From the NCBI GenBank assembly GCA_016808115.1, contig JAEQBH010001511.1, positions 1 through 64,000 of the forward strand: a stretch of 64,000 bases of DNA, given 5' to 3'. Under the pieces are notes generated by a model. That model worked only from the letters and a program-made list of their open reading frames with translations. It did no database searches and was not told the DNA's origin. A program made the position numbers and the translations under genes. Positions 33,401 through 45,890 of this stretch are shown here, piece after piece (position 1 is the first letter of the stretch; the number at the start of each line of letters is the position of its first letter). Origin of the DNA: Tetrastigma voinierianum (lineage: Eukaryota; Streptophyta; Magnoliopsida; Vitales; Vitaceae).

Positions 33401-36400
33401 CCACAGAGCAAACCAGAGATACAAGACGTCTTCCATAGCATAGCACAGCCAGAGGAGCCACTACTAAGCCAGTGGAGCTACAAGGGCACCCCCGTGATTT
33501 TTACTGTGCAGCCTTAGGAGGCCGCATGAGTAGAGGCAGGACGAGGCCCACAAAGTGTGGACCTTGGGGTGGGTTCAGGCGTGTCTTACGCCACGCCACA
33601 CCGCAGCCGAGGCCACCAGATCAAAGAAGCCATACAGTGGCACTGCTTTTGTTATCTCGCGAGGGCCAGGAGGCTTGATCCTGGTTCTTCGATTCATTCA
33701 TTGCGACTCGCCAGATCGAGATGGGCTTAGAGGTCAGGACCTTAGAGGAGCCTTTGAGGCGTGAGTTCTCCCAGGGATTAGGCCACGAGAATGGTGGATG
33801 ATATGTCGAGGCTAAGTGAAATGAGGATCTCGGGGACTCTACCAAGGACCTGAGGATCATGGACATGTCGAGTTCGATGTCATCTGGGGATGGATCAGCT
33901 TCCACAAATTATTGGTGGTCGCTTATCGATCAGGAGTTAATATGAGAGTTACCACCTACACGCAAGACTCAGACTTATGGTATTTCAGTGGAGAATAAGA
34001 TGACATTTACCCTGTGATTAAGATAATGAGTCTAGGTGTCAGGATAGCTTGGCGAAGGGTTGGTTCGCGAGCCCAATTCCTAGAGGACGAGAGAATTCAG
34101 ACTTAGATCTACCTAATAGCATGCGAGCATGTGGATGTTTTTCCATGAGCACCTGACTACCTGTTATTGTGGTGGTAGACTTCAGAATGAAATAGAACCT
34201 GGTATTTCCACCCATCTCATGACTCGCATAGGATGGCACCGGTTGAGCTGTGAGGGAACTCCGAGTCCAAAGACAGAGCTATTGGATGTGCGGGTTCATT
34301 AGACGAGCATTTCTACCATGGGGTGCTCCTGGCTCTATTTTGCGAAGAAGAAAGATAAGACCTTCAGATCAGGTACTGATTACCGATGCTTGAACCGGTT
34401 ACATCAAGAACTGTACCCATTACCGAGGATCGATGATTTATTTGATCAGTTGAGAGGGGCGTGACTCTATTCCAAGATAGACTCTTCAGACCGGGTTACC
34501 ATCACCGAGGGTTAGGATACGATATCTCCTGGCGACAAATATTTAGGACGCTATGGGCACTAAGAGTTTACTGATGCTTTGACCGACGAATGCCCTTAAG
34601 CAGACCATGGATCTCTAAAATAGGATATTCAATTCCATTTAGATCGCTTGGTTTGATCTGATGATCCCATCTACTCCTCACCAGGGAGCATGAGTGTCAC
34701 TTGAGGGATCATTTGCGTTTGTTGAGAGACCATCACCAGACGCCAAGCACAGAAGTGCCCTAGCCATCGAGGTGTGAGGCTTCGGGACACGTGGTGTCGC
34801 GATCAGAGTGCCGGGCCGACCCGCAGAAGGCTCGAGGCAAGATGTTGGGAGGAGGCCGAAGTCACCAGATACGTAGCTTCGATCACGGGTATTACAGGAG
34901 ATTCACGAGGATTTCTCCAGACAAAGACTTGCGATCAGTTGACTTTGGTGAGGCCGGTTTGATTGGGATGACCGGCGCAGCATTCCAGAGCTGAAGAGAG
35001 ACTTACCGCCTCCCATCTTGATAGTTCCCGACAGGGGACAGGGTACACAAAGAGTATCAGGATGCCTCGAGGCCGGATTGGGATGTGTTTTGATGTAGTC
35101 CGGAGGGTAGTAGCCATACTCGTCAGCCAAGAATCATGAGGAAGAATTACTCCCATTACATGACATATGTGGAGTTGGCGGCCGAGTCTTCGCCTTGAAG
35201 ATTTGGCGCCATCACCTATACCTGAGGAGTTCGAGGTGTACCTGCACTAATAAAGTCCAAGTATATTTCTCACGCAACTATTCCTTAACATGAGGCAACG
35301 CAGATGGATGGAGTTCCAGAGGATTATGACTTCACTTTGCATTACCATCCTCAAAAGGCAAATGTAAAGGGGTCGATGCACTCACTTAAGTCACGAGGAG
35401 CTTGCCAGTATAGCCTGCTCGGAGTGGTGGATGCCTATAGACCGGTCAGCCAGCTACGACAATGGAGCACTCAGGTACTCTCTGGGAGTTTAGTATTACA
35501 ATCGACTCTACGAGCAGCAGTGATTGAGTCCCAAAGCAGAAATGCAGATATGTCCATCAGTGATGAGGCATACCAAAATGGGTGACGAGGGTCGGACTGC
35601 TCACGCTGATGGGAAGCCCCATAAAGGGGCGGTAAAGGGTTCCCGGGCTTGATCGACGGAGAGAGGAGATTCTCAGGAGTTTCACCGCTTCTGCTTTGCC
35701 GTACATCCAGTGGCACTAAGATGTACCGTGATCTTCACCAAGATATCGTGAGTGGGATGAAGAGACACGAAGGAACTTTGTTCAACGATGTCTCACATGT
35801 CAAGAGGTTATACGGCACCTGCACAACAAGGCTACTTCAAATTATCGAGGGTGGCCGAGTGGAAGTGGAGCACGTCAATACGCCGGACTTTGTGACCCAC
35901 TCTGCCATGGACACGCCAGGCATGACGCGGCATGGGTGATAGTGGACCGATCACGGTCGGCACATTTCAGCCGCATGATGACCTCTTCGCCTCAGAGAGC
36001 CACGGCGTTGTACATTCGATGAGATAGTCCGATCACATGGAGTACCAAAGATCCATAGTGCCTGATAGGGACCCGAGGTTTACTGCACTTTGAAGAGCTC
36101 AAAAGGCTATAAGGCCACCATTGACGATGAGCATACGCCTCCACCCTCGCATGCATGGTCACCCGAGAGGACTATACAAGTATTAGAGGACATGCTACGA
36201 GCATGCGTCCTGGATCATAAGGGTAGCTGGGAGGAGCATTTGCCCTTAGTAGAATTCGGGGCCACAAATAAATAGCACAAAGTGAGCATACAGATGGCAC
36301 CGTGATGAGGCATTATAAGGAGGCCATGAGATCATCGTTATGTTGGACCGAGGTGGGAGAGAGCTCCATCAATTGGTCCCATTTGATTAGAGACAATTCT

Positions 36401-36895
36401 GAGAAGGTGAACTTGATATTTACAAATACTTCTCACTACCGTGTAGCCGGCTGTAAGAGCTTATGCGCATGTACTACATCGACCTCAGAGTTCAAGGTCA
36501 GATCATGTCTTCTCAAGGCTATGCCTAAGAGGGAGTGGTCGTTCGCAAGCGCCGAGCTATCGTCACTGCTCATTGACCTTTCCAGACATCAGAGGGTAGG
36601 AGAAGCGCGCATCGGGCCAGCATTACCACCCAAAGATGTCAAAGGCCCACGAGCGCTTCTACGTCTTACGCTCCTAAGTACGCACCAGATCCAACTCATG
36701 GTGATCATACTGAGGTCGACACTCCGATGGGACTCCTTCGATGAGGACCTACATTGTCGATAATTGCGGATCGCTCATGACAAGACCGTGAGGCCAGTGA
36801 AGGTACTACGGAGACACTATGAGTGGAGGAGTTCACGTGGGAGCGCGAGACACGATAGCGCTACCTACCCCTTCTGTTTAGGGACGATGGTACGT
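33401..36895 (+). pseudogene. Gypsy pol remnant: protease, RT, RNase H, integrase
   Basis: Seen: a protease trace near 33680-33770 (IHSLRLARS, where the D-S-G triad before it is lost). The RT fingers lie near 34305-34465 (TMGCSWLYFAKKKDKT and LYPLPRIDDLFDQLRGA). RNase H is near 35300-35400 (EDYDFTLHYHPQKANV). Integrase is near 35850-36290, with an EVEHVNTPDFV start and TIQVLEDMLRACVLDHKGSW. The C-terminal chromodomain-like part ends with a YPFCLG-like stretch near 36890. Order and motifs are those of Ty3/gypsy chromoviruses. The RT catalytic YxDD box is not readable. Many indels and stops are present. Confidence 0.8.
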
Positions 36896-37000
36896 GTTTA
36901 GTTGTTTAGCATTTAAATGACTAGTTTACATGCATGGTACAAGGCACATCAGATATGCATGAGCGAGAGATCATTCTGAATTTCGACAAAAATTCCTTTA

Positions 37001-37011
37001 TGAGGGGAGAA
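37001..37011 (+). other. Polypurine tract
   Basis: Seen: TGAGGGGAGAA directly before the 3' LTR. The element at 56.2 kb has CGAGGGGAGAA in the same place. It would prime plus-strand DNA synthesis. Confidence 0.8.
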
Positions 37012-39048
37012 TGTAAGACCCGAGAAATTCCAATTTAGGGAAAAAGGGCAAAATCGTAATTTCGATTACAAAAATTGTAATTTCGGTTAAAAATCCGTAA
37101 TTAATTCTCTAGATCTCGGATGACGAAACGGATTTCACCGTTGGAATCGTCTCGCCAAAAACTAGTTAGTATGTAAAATTTCAGAATATCTCCGAGCATT
37201 GAAGCCCGAGCTCCACGCTTTTCGAGGCATCAGCTCAAAAGCCGTGAAAATAAATTTCGATGACGAAAAGTCACATATAGCACGTACTCATGTACCATAT
37301 GGTATGAGCGAGAGTAAACGTATTTAAAACGACGGCCGAGATAAAGGTCAATATCAATTCCGTAAAAGAGGGACGTGAATGGTCATTATGGATTTGATTT
37401 AAGCCACTAAAAGACGAAATTGTAAATAATGACTCTTCTTCATTAAACCAAAGAAAAGAAAAACGTGGAACAAAAAAATCTGGGAGATCCGGTGTGGCCT
37501 ACTTTTAGAGAGAACTTTAGAGAGAGAAACTTCTCTCTAGAAATACACAAGATCCAACTGTCGACAGTCTTCAGTACAAGAGGGAGAACTGCTGACACGA
37601 GAGGTCATGCGCATTTCAGGTTTTGGGAATTTCTTCAAACTCCTTGAGGTAGGATTTTCTCCCTACTTGGGTTTTATTCCCATTTTTAGTACTTTTCAAT
37701 GTGTGAGTCGCATTTAGGCTTCAATAGGTCTGGATCTGGCCCCAAACCTCGGGATCTAATAAATATAAAATTTTGAGACAAAATAGCAGCCCGTGGCTGC
37801 TCCACGGTGGATGTTGGTGTGAAATTGTGTGTTTTGCTGTTAATCATGTATTGATTGGGTTTGAGGCCTAAGTGGCTCAAGAAAGGCTGTCTACAACAAT
37901 GTGAACCGACGATTTATTTGATAGTGTCGTGAGCAAAGAAACCTAGGGTTTTATCGTCTAGAATAGTGACACAAAAATGTATTTTCGTGAAAATATGTAT
38001 TTGATTAAGTAATTCAATCAAATTGCTTGTGTTTCAACATTAGCCTAAGGAGCTAATTTTTGGTGCTTGGAAATGATAAATACATAATACGTCATATGAT
38101 GAATTTTATGTGAATATGTGCATGCTTATATATCTCGCATGTGATTAGACTTTATTGGAAATGGCATACATATTATTCCATATGCAATCGGAACATCCCA
38201 GGACTATAGGAGCAGTGCATGAGATGAGCTCCAGAGTAAATTTGGCTCGAGGGTAGTCTAAAACGTAATTATCTGAGAGGGTAGTCCACAAAACCAAAAA
38301 TAGCTCAATCGTCGGAGCACCCAATTGATATTCATCGGAGGTTAGTCCACAAACAAATAATATATCAACCGCCGAGCGGTACCCAACTGGATATATATAC
38401 ACGGGAGGGTTGTCCATCATTAAAACTAATATTCTCACACGAGGCTTAGGCGAGTGTGAGAGAGCCTGCGGAGGACTCCTGGATCCGTGGTTATCATGTA
38501 GACATTCAAGTAGATCATGCATTTGCTTGAATGTATGTTTACTTTGGAACAATGCACCCACTTAAATGGTGAGTGAATTTTACTTAGGGCTTATTCTCCT
38601 ATTGAGCTTTAGCTGTCACCTCTGGCCGTGGGACCCCCTTTTATTTTACATAAGGTGTACAGTGGAGCGTGTGAGGGGACGGTCGCCCTAGAGAGGCTGA
38701 GCTTTGAAGAAAGCTCAGTGTGGCTTTGATGATTTTTCCACATGGCTAGGAATTCTAATTTTGATATATGTTGTTTAAGAGTAATTTACTAACTCTTAAC
38801 TATGGGATATAGTTGGATATGTTTTTATGGATATCAGAGTAGGGGCCTAAGAGCTTTTATCCATATTTGTACTATTGTGTTATATCGACTCGCTTTGAGA
38901 TAAAGTTATATGCAGTTTTGTAATTGCAGAGCCTGCAGCAAAGGAGACTCTGCCCGATTTTCTGAAGTGGCGTCGGGTAACCCGACATCCACTTGTGTTC
39001 CGTGGGTTGATGGGTAGTCAACGGACCCCCGGGGATCGGGGCGTCACA
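37012..39048 (+). mobile_element. 3' LTR
   Basis: Seen: TGTAAGACCCGAGAAATTCC start and GGGGCGTCACA end, followed by TCAAG. The block CTAGATCTCGGATGACGAAA lies about 100 bp in. It aligns along its length with 28770-30766. Confidence 0.9.
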
Positions 39049-41000
39049 TCAAGCCAACCAAAACATTATAAAACACTTAAATAAAGTGTAAAACCCAAGT
39101 AGGATAAAACCCCCTACCTCAAGGAGTTTGTCGAAACTCCTTAAAATCGGAGTCCAAGCGGCTTCTCCCGTCGCGCAGAGTAGCTGGCTTCGCCTCCGAG
39201 AATCTCACTGGGCCGGATCGCCCGTGAAACCTAGAGAGAAGTGACGCCTCACTAAAATGAAATCTGCAACCCGGCACTGTATCCATCCCTCCCTACATTT
39301 TCTTTCCTTTGTTTTAAATCAAGGAGACGAAACTATTGGCAATGTTTTATTATCATTTAAGACAAATTCTAAAACGACTCATTTTGTCATTCTTTCAATT
39401 TTGACACTCTCGCACTATCTCTACGCCCATTTCCATCATTTCTCTTCTCATGAAACATGTATAACATGTGTACATGTTATATGTGACTTTTGTCACATCA
39501 CAAGTCATTTTTCGGCACCCGAAACTCGATGCCTCGAAAAACGTACAAATCCCAACTGTCTCGGAATTCGACGAAATTCGTCGTGTTAACTAGATTTCGC
39601 AAGACGATTCCAATGGTACTATTTTTTTTGTCATCCAAGATCTAGAGAATAAATTTTGAATTTTTAACCGAAATTACAATTTCATAATCGAAATTACGAT
39701 TTTGCCCTTTTCCAGAAATTGGAATTTCTCGGGTCTTACACTAACTAAGTAGATCTTAATTTCCCCATACTACTGCTACCAAAGACTAAGATAGGAGTAA
39801 CACTAAATTCATAACCTCGAACGCGTCCATGTCTCTCTCAACCCATCACTTGGGCATATATGTCATCTATAGATGTAGAGGGCGCTTGACGATGCATGTG
39901 AGAAGCAACAGAGAAGAAGCCAGTCCTCAGTCGGATAAGAATCGCTTCAAATCGATCATGACATTAAGCAAAAACAAAATAATTGTTAGACTTGTACAAA
40001 TAATTTAGTATGTAGCTTATGATTTAATTACAAGTATATAAAATTTAGATATTTCATTGGCCATGATCCGCTTAAACGATCATCAATGTGTGTCCCATCT
40101 TTTTTTTGTATGTGTATTGCATAAAACATTTCAACTCTATTAGCCCACAGTCTGACGGTCCCTTTTTTAGCCTATTCTAAAGTAAAACAAATTGCTATTT
40201 TTATGAACTATTGATGTACAAGCAAATCTTATTAATAATAAATTTTCTACCTGTTCATGTCGGATTTGAGCGTAACTTTTTGATCTCGATGTATGCTTTA
40301 TGACTTACTTTGCCCTATTAGCTTTGTTTTTTTTTAGATATATCCTATATCAATTAAAAAATAGCATATCACCTATATAGCTACTAGAAACATAATAAAA
40401 GTTACTATAAATGAAGTATTAAATTAGATATAACTAATAAATATGATCTTATTTTGAAGATGAGTATGAAAACATACATTATATGAAAAAATCACTATAC
40501 TTGGCCTTTACCTGTGTACTCCCCAAAAGTTAATGATCCACCTCCATTCATCATCTGATAAGGGTGGAGGTTTATGGCGCAATCTCTCTTCATATGTATT
40601 ATAAGGGTCATAATACTTGGCCTTCGTCTTATTTCTATAACTTTTGAACAGATTTCCGCAATATGAAATAATGTAGCTCTTTCATGTTTCATCAATTTCA
40701 TATTTCTCCTATATTTCATGAAAAAGTCATATATAATTAAGAGGTTTCATTTTCAAACAATAACATTACAATTTAGGATGAATAGTAATTAGATATTACC
40801 AATATTAAAGGCTCCAAAGCTTTTCCTTACATCTTTACTAATGTGATGCCAATCTTGGACTTGATGGGTACATTGTGTTGAGATCGTACTTCAATGTCCC
40901 CATGTAACTAGGAAAGTCTTTCATTATGAAACAGATAAACAACTTGGCCTTTTGCATTGAAATGTGTTGATTTTTTTTTCATCGGGTTTCATGCCAAGTA

Positions 41001-41420
41001 AATCCAAGTTACATGTTGAGAGCACTTTGAATTCAAAGTGGAAAAACATACACACAAGAACACAGAGATTTATACTTGGTTCAGCTATTTGTCCACGGGA
41101 GGCAACACACTTTTACTATATTTGGAGAAATATTACAAACACTTAGATTTCTCACACGGGATCCTCACACTGATATAGAAGCTTTTACAAGCTTAGAGAG
41201 TTGCTTGTGGGATGATTTACAAGTGAGGAAGACATTAGTTTATATAGGAAGAGTTTATTCATTATTCCACCAACCTCATACATCATTGATGAAGTCAAAC
41301 AGATGACTAGTTTCCATTCCATAGCAGCCCATGTGAAGAATACAAGTCTACAATGTGGACTCTTATGGTTTGAAGTGAGCCACCATTCTGAATAAAACCT
41401 TCCTTCATTCATCTTTGTTT
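41001..41420 (+). mobile_element. Possible short LTR fragment
   Basis: Seen: TGTTGAGAGCACTTTG at about 41012, an AACACAGAGATTTATACTTGG block, a GTCCACGGGAGGC block and a TATA-like TTTATATAGG near 41233. Such blocks occur in plant retrotransposon LTRs. No matching end or duplication was identified, so the limits and even the class are tentative. Confidence 0.35.
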
Positions 41421-41759
41421 CCCTATAGATAGATTGATAAAATAATGTTTGGATTTTAGGTTATTGTAGATTCCCTATTTTCAGATGTTTATGTGGATAA
41501 TAATAGAATAAAAATTATTTAATATTTTTATTACACTTTCTTTATTTTTTCATTCTATGAATCTATTAGAGTTTGTACTGTGTTTATTATGATCTATCAC
41601 GGCTTTACCTAGTTTAGAGACTCTACCGCTGGCTTAAATGCGTATGATGTTCTTATTATTTTGTACCATTTTGTATATACTATTTATCTTGTTTTATTGA
41701 TGGTGAGAAATTGATGTAAAGAAAATAAAGAAATTTTTGGCTAGTATATTTGTGTTGAA
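41421..41759. other. AT-rich non-genic stretch
   Basis: No gene or element end recognised. Confidence 0.5.
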
Positions 41760-43856
41760 TGAACCCTTAAAATCCAAGATTAACAGCTTTAAAATAAGAA
41801 TTTCATTAAAAACTGAATTTTTCTAGATCTCGGATGACAAACGGATTCTCCATTGACTCTGCCTCGCGAAATTTAGCGCTATCACGACCTCGTTAGATTC
41901 CGAGGTGGCCGGGATTCTACGCTTCGAGGCGTGGGTGCCTGATGACACATGGCAAGATATGGGATGCCACACAAATTCCAGATCGGGACATTCTGGCAAG
42001 GCCATGTGGTCCACTTGAATGAATGGCCTATAATTAGCTTACGTATGGTGTTAAATTCCACGGCTCATATTGGGTTTCATGCGCGATGACGCCATAATAA
42101 AGGACTACGAAAAGTTTAATAAAGATTTAGTTTTATGTTCACACCTTTAATTTGAGGAAAATGAGGAGGAAATGCCTTTGACCTAAGTGCAAGTGGCCCA
42201 AAAGGGGTGAGAAAATGACCAAAAAGAGAAGAGAAATGAGGAGTAAATGAAAGTAAATGAGATGAGAAAAAGAGAAAAAAATAAAAGAAAAGCAAAAAGG
42301 AGAGAAAGAAATAAGGAAAAGAAGAAAGGAAAGAACTGTGAGAGAGAAAAGGAAGAAAAGCAAGGGAAGGAAAGCGGAAAAGGATCCGGTTTCGAGCGGT
42401 CGACGCTCGAAAGTTCGAGGACTAAAGTTGGCGGCACGTGAGTGGGATCTACGCGGTGGACACCAAAAGTCGAGTTTCATCAAATTCCAAGAGGTAGGAT
42501 ATTTTCCTACTGTTTACTTTTTGTACCTCAAAGGCTTTATAATGGTAGGGGGTTGCTTGTGAGCCGCGAGAGGCTATGTAAATTAGTTCCAAGCTTGGAA
42601 TCAAAGGGTATGGATTTATGACCTGGGCTTCACAGATCGTGGAGTTATATTCGAATCTAGAAAACCGAAAGTTTCTAGGTGTCATGGTTGCTGGCGTGAT
42701 GACAAGGATCGAGCCAAATGGTTCATGTTTGCTAAGGGGCCGGAGGTACCTCGTTGAACGTCCCCAAGTCGGGCGACGAACTGTGTGTTATCATTGCTCG
42801 AATGATACATGCAAGGTGTGGAAATGTGATGCTGATGGCTGCCTTCCGATGTATTAACATGGGTTGTATGGAGGTAGATTATATGTATAAATTATAATTG
42901 TCCATGGTATGTAAATGTTTCATGTAAGGCTCATTCATGCATGTAACATGAGGAAAATGTATCGCATCATGCATTTCGCATATGCACACTTCACATCGCT
43001 GGGCCGCCCAAAAGGGTGCAGAGAGTTACTTATTCAATCGCCAGAGGTTAACGGTCGCGGAACTCTGGGAAAAAATGACAAAGTCCAAGGTAGAGATTCA
43101 CTTGAAAGTGTGTAAATGATCAAAATGATAAATTATATGTTTCATGGAGTAAGTCAGATCCTCTCAGGTGAAAGTCCCAAATGTTATTCACTAGACATGA
43201 ATCCCGCTGATAAGTTCATGAAATGTTGAAAAGGCGTGAGGCGCCCTACTCTGCAACCCTAAATCCATGGCCCACAAAATAAAGGAAAAGACTTTATAAA
43301 TAAATTCCTGAGGCCGTCCAAGGGTTAGTCATGGTATAGTACACGTAATATTTGAGTTTAGTCACACTTGGTACCAAGTGTGAGGGAGCTGCTGGGGACT
43401 GTGTGGTGAGCATGAGGGGTCGATCTCATGCATGATATAGACATTTCATATAGACAGTGAAAACTTACTTTAATGTGATTGCTTGTTTATATATGCCATT
43501 GCATATGCATTTTAGGTGGGAGTAACTCTTTGTGGTGGAAAATTTCTACTGAGCTTTGCTCACTCCCGTCGTGGGACCCCCTTCTCCGTGCACTGTGACT
43601 ATCCAGAGACGCACAGAGAGAGTGTAGTTTTTGAGAAGAAAGCCGAAATGTGACTTTAAGTAAATATTTTGTAAATATGTATAATTTTTTTTTGTAGGCC
43701 ATGGAAACTATGAGAATATAGTTGATTATTACTTTTATGAGTGTGGATGTAAGGGCCCCATGTGGACATTTTACTCATGTGTGTGTCTCGTAACACGAGA
43801 CGTATAGATTTTCCGCAGTTGACGGTAATAATCTGACCCCGGCTTTGGGGGCGCTG
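41760..43856 (+). mobile_element. LTR of a gypsy element (solo or orphan)
   Basis: Seen: the conserved block CTAGATCTCGGATGACAAAC lies near 41823. A purine-rich tract at 42213-42382 is followed by CAAATTCCAAGAGGTAGGA. The R-like block CATATGCATTTTAGGTGGGA is near 43505 and the CGTGGGACCCCC block near 43570. The end is GGGGGCGCTGG at about 43856, followed by no PBS. Its start is diverged, so the first base is approximate. A full-length LTR without partner suggests a solo LTR. Target duplications were not recognised. Confidence 0.7.
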
Positions 43857-44735
43857 GTTAATCTATATGCTTGATTTTGAATTTAAATATTGGAAAGAAA
43901 GAAACAGATAGAATGAACAATTGAGAATTAGTTACAAATTGGAGTTAGACCCAAAAACATAAAGTCGGGAAAAGAAGTTAGACCAAATTTTGAATGGGCT
44001 AAGTTATGCATGCTTCCTGTACTTTAGATCTTACTATAATAATTCCCTAGTATTATTATGGACTTCAAACTAACCTAATTATTTAGGACATGGTAATTAA
44101 ACCCTCATTGCTTCAAACTTGGTTAGGATTTGAACTATTTCATTAACTGTGCAAGTAATTTTTTATTTTCAAGTTACACATTTGAAAGTACTAAATTCAT
44201 CAACAAAGGTATTATAAAAATAGAAATGTTGATATTTAAAGTATAAATCATATAAGGATAATAAGTTATCCCTTTTAAAATTTTAAAAATATGAAAGAAA
44301 ATTAATACTGAATAAAACATATACTTTTGATATTAAATGAAAAGAAAATTTTGAAATTGAAAATAGGAAGGAAATTTTTTACTACCAAGCATGAAAGCTT
44401 TTATTTTATGGCAAAAACAATATACAAGTTGAAAACGTTTATAAGTTTTGTTATATCTTATATTACACAAAACTAAATTGATTAATTTATTAAAATTTGC
44501 TATTTCCTTTCTCTCTCTATATATATAATGAATAAAAGCCACAAAAGTGATATCTTTGCAATTATCTTTCTTTTATCCAGAACTATAGATATTGTTAAGT
44601 TTTAACAAATTGCAAAGTAATTACATCATCTATTAGAACATTAAGGTAAGAAAAGGGTGAGACTTATTTTTAATATATAGTTGACTGCAAAAGGCTATTT
44701 ATATTCCTACCATGTGCTTGTACTCAAAGAACCCT
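43857..44735. other. AT-rich non-genic stretch
   Basis: No gene, RNA or element recognised. A TATATATA run lies near 44515-44530. Confidence 0.5.
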
Positions 44736-45845
44736 GCCTTTAGTTTCCATCATTTCACCACTTCACATCCCGTGTGGATACATCCTTGTTTATTTACTCC
44801 TGGGAGATACTACGCTTATTTTCTTTTCAGTCTATGGATGATATCATATTATAAGCAATGTCAATTCCATTCTTCTTGAATTATTTCTTAATTTCACTTG
44901 ACATTTTCCAATTAAAGATTCAGTCCCCTTTTCATTCTTTGTGGAGCTGAAGTCACGTAATTCAACTAGGATATTCCTCAACCAGCAAAAGCATGTAGTT
45001 AATCTTCTTTCCATGCATAATATGCTTGACTCGAACTGGCTCCACTCTCCGTCGGGCCTTTAATCTTACCTTGCACGATAGTACTTCTTTGATGAATGCT
45101 ATGATGTACCGTCAACTTGTTGATGGTCTCAAACACATTCGCATGACCCGTCCTAACGTCTCCTTTGTCGTGAACAAACTCTCACAGTTTATGCATGCCC
45201 TATCTAAGTATCATTAGTATCATCGGGTGCAAATGGCAAACTACTTCTAATGTATCTCAATGGCACCAGAAATTTGGGATACGGTTTCGCGCCTTTCCCT
45301 CGTGACACTTCCATGTGTTTTCGGGATGCAAACTGAATAGCAATCCCGACGATATCTGCCCATCGTGCCTTCTGTGCTCTTCCGGGTACAAATCCGATTT
45401 TTATGGAGTTCAACAAACGCATTCAATCGCCGCTGGCCAATCGGGGCTAAAATATTAAGTTATTACTTCTATCACGTCGAATTACAATGAGTATAGTCTC
45501 TCCTCCGTGAGCTTCGCTCTTTGGTTCTTTCTCCCCCAACCCTCTACTCAGATAATCTTAGTGCTACCTATCTATCTATGAATCTTTTTTTTCACTCTCA
45601 GATGAAACACTTAGCGTTTGACTATCAATTTGTTCGTGACCTTGTTGATCTGCGCTACGTGTTGTTCATGTCGTAGATGATCGACTTCTTAGTGCGCTCT
45701 GACTTATTATTTCGTTTCTCGCTTACTTTATTTATGTCCTGAATTAGTGTTTCCTTGGCACACCATCTTGAGGGCGTATTAGTATTGGTGTTATTCGTTA
45801 CTTTCTCCTTTTTCTTAATTATTTGCTATTACTCTTCTACCCTTG

Positions 45846-45890
<45 letters not shown>

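Larger units (their letters stand above)
28770..39048 (+). mobile_element. Complete Ty3/gypsy element, 10.3 kb, TSD TCAAG
   Basis: Seen: 5' LTR 28770-30766, PBS 30771-30782, leader, gag from 32446, decayed pol, PPT 37001-37011, 3' LTR 37012-39048. TCAAG lies at 28765-28769 and at 39049-39053. The gag start, pol order (PR-RT-RNase H-IN) and PBS put it with Tekay/Del-like chromoviruses. All frames are broken by frequent small indels and stops, so it cannot encode its own proteins as written. It is inserted in the opposite orientation within a related solo LTR. Confidence 0.9.
27419..39740 (-). mobile_element. Solo LTR (2.04 kb) in the CACTA gene, itself interrupted
   Basis: Seen: CTAAC at 27414-27418 and 39741-39745 bounds the LTR. 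Its low end is diverged (TTTCCTCGGTCCGTTGA) and its high end is CTCGGGTCTTACA. Removing the inserted element (28770-39048 plus one TCAAG copy) leaves 2038 bp, almost the length of that element's own LTRs. No internal region remains, so it arose by LTR-LTR recombination or is otherwise solo. It contains the R-like block near 27880, GACTACCCTCCGA repeats near 28070-28230 and the conserved ATCCAAGATCTAGAGAA block near 39625. Confidence 0.85.
27193..40915 (-). pseudogene. CACTA TNPA-like protein (Ptta/En/Spm family), split by an LTR
   Basis: Seen, in order on the minus strand: an exon about 40800-40915 with DWHHISKDVRKSFGAF; an exon about 40500-40720 with KAKYYDPYNTYEERLRH then PPLSDDEWRWIINFWG; an exon from about 39950 to 39741 with VMG, ERHGRVRGYEFSVTP and FGSSSMGKLRST; then, beyond the inserted LTR, 27413-27193 with LAQLENA and a coiled-coil tail (KEEFDGKIMEMQRVQAQLE, then QMMQMMQQFQKRQQ and a stop). 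Known: this domain order marks the plant Ptta/En/Spm transposase family. If the LTR and one CTAAC copy are ignored, the frame continues across the junction. Internal stops (for example after VMG) show it was already decaying. No TNP2-type catalytic gene was seen. Confidence 0.85.
26462..41000 (-). mobile_element. CACTA (En/Spm) transposon, nested insertions inside
   Basis: Seen: the left end CATCAACCATGAAATAGGAC resembles the common CACTACAAGAAATAGGAC terminus. It opens a subterminal-repeat region and is followed by transposase-family exons on the minus strand at 27193-27413 and 39741-40915. The right terminus was not found and probably lies beyond, or was destroyed by, the elements after 41 kb. 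The left end sits 47 bp from a cellulose synthase exon, so the transposon appears to have landed in an intron of that gene. A solo LTR and a full gypsy element add about 12.3 kb to it. Confidence 0.72.

Noticed and set aside
42139..42483. Phe/Leu-rich frame resembling a membrane protein on the minus strand
   Set aside because: Antisense of a purine-rich LTR tract; no start context or conservation.
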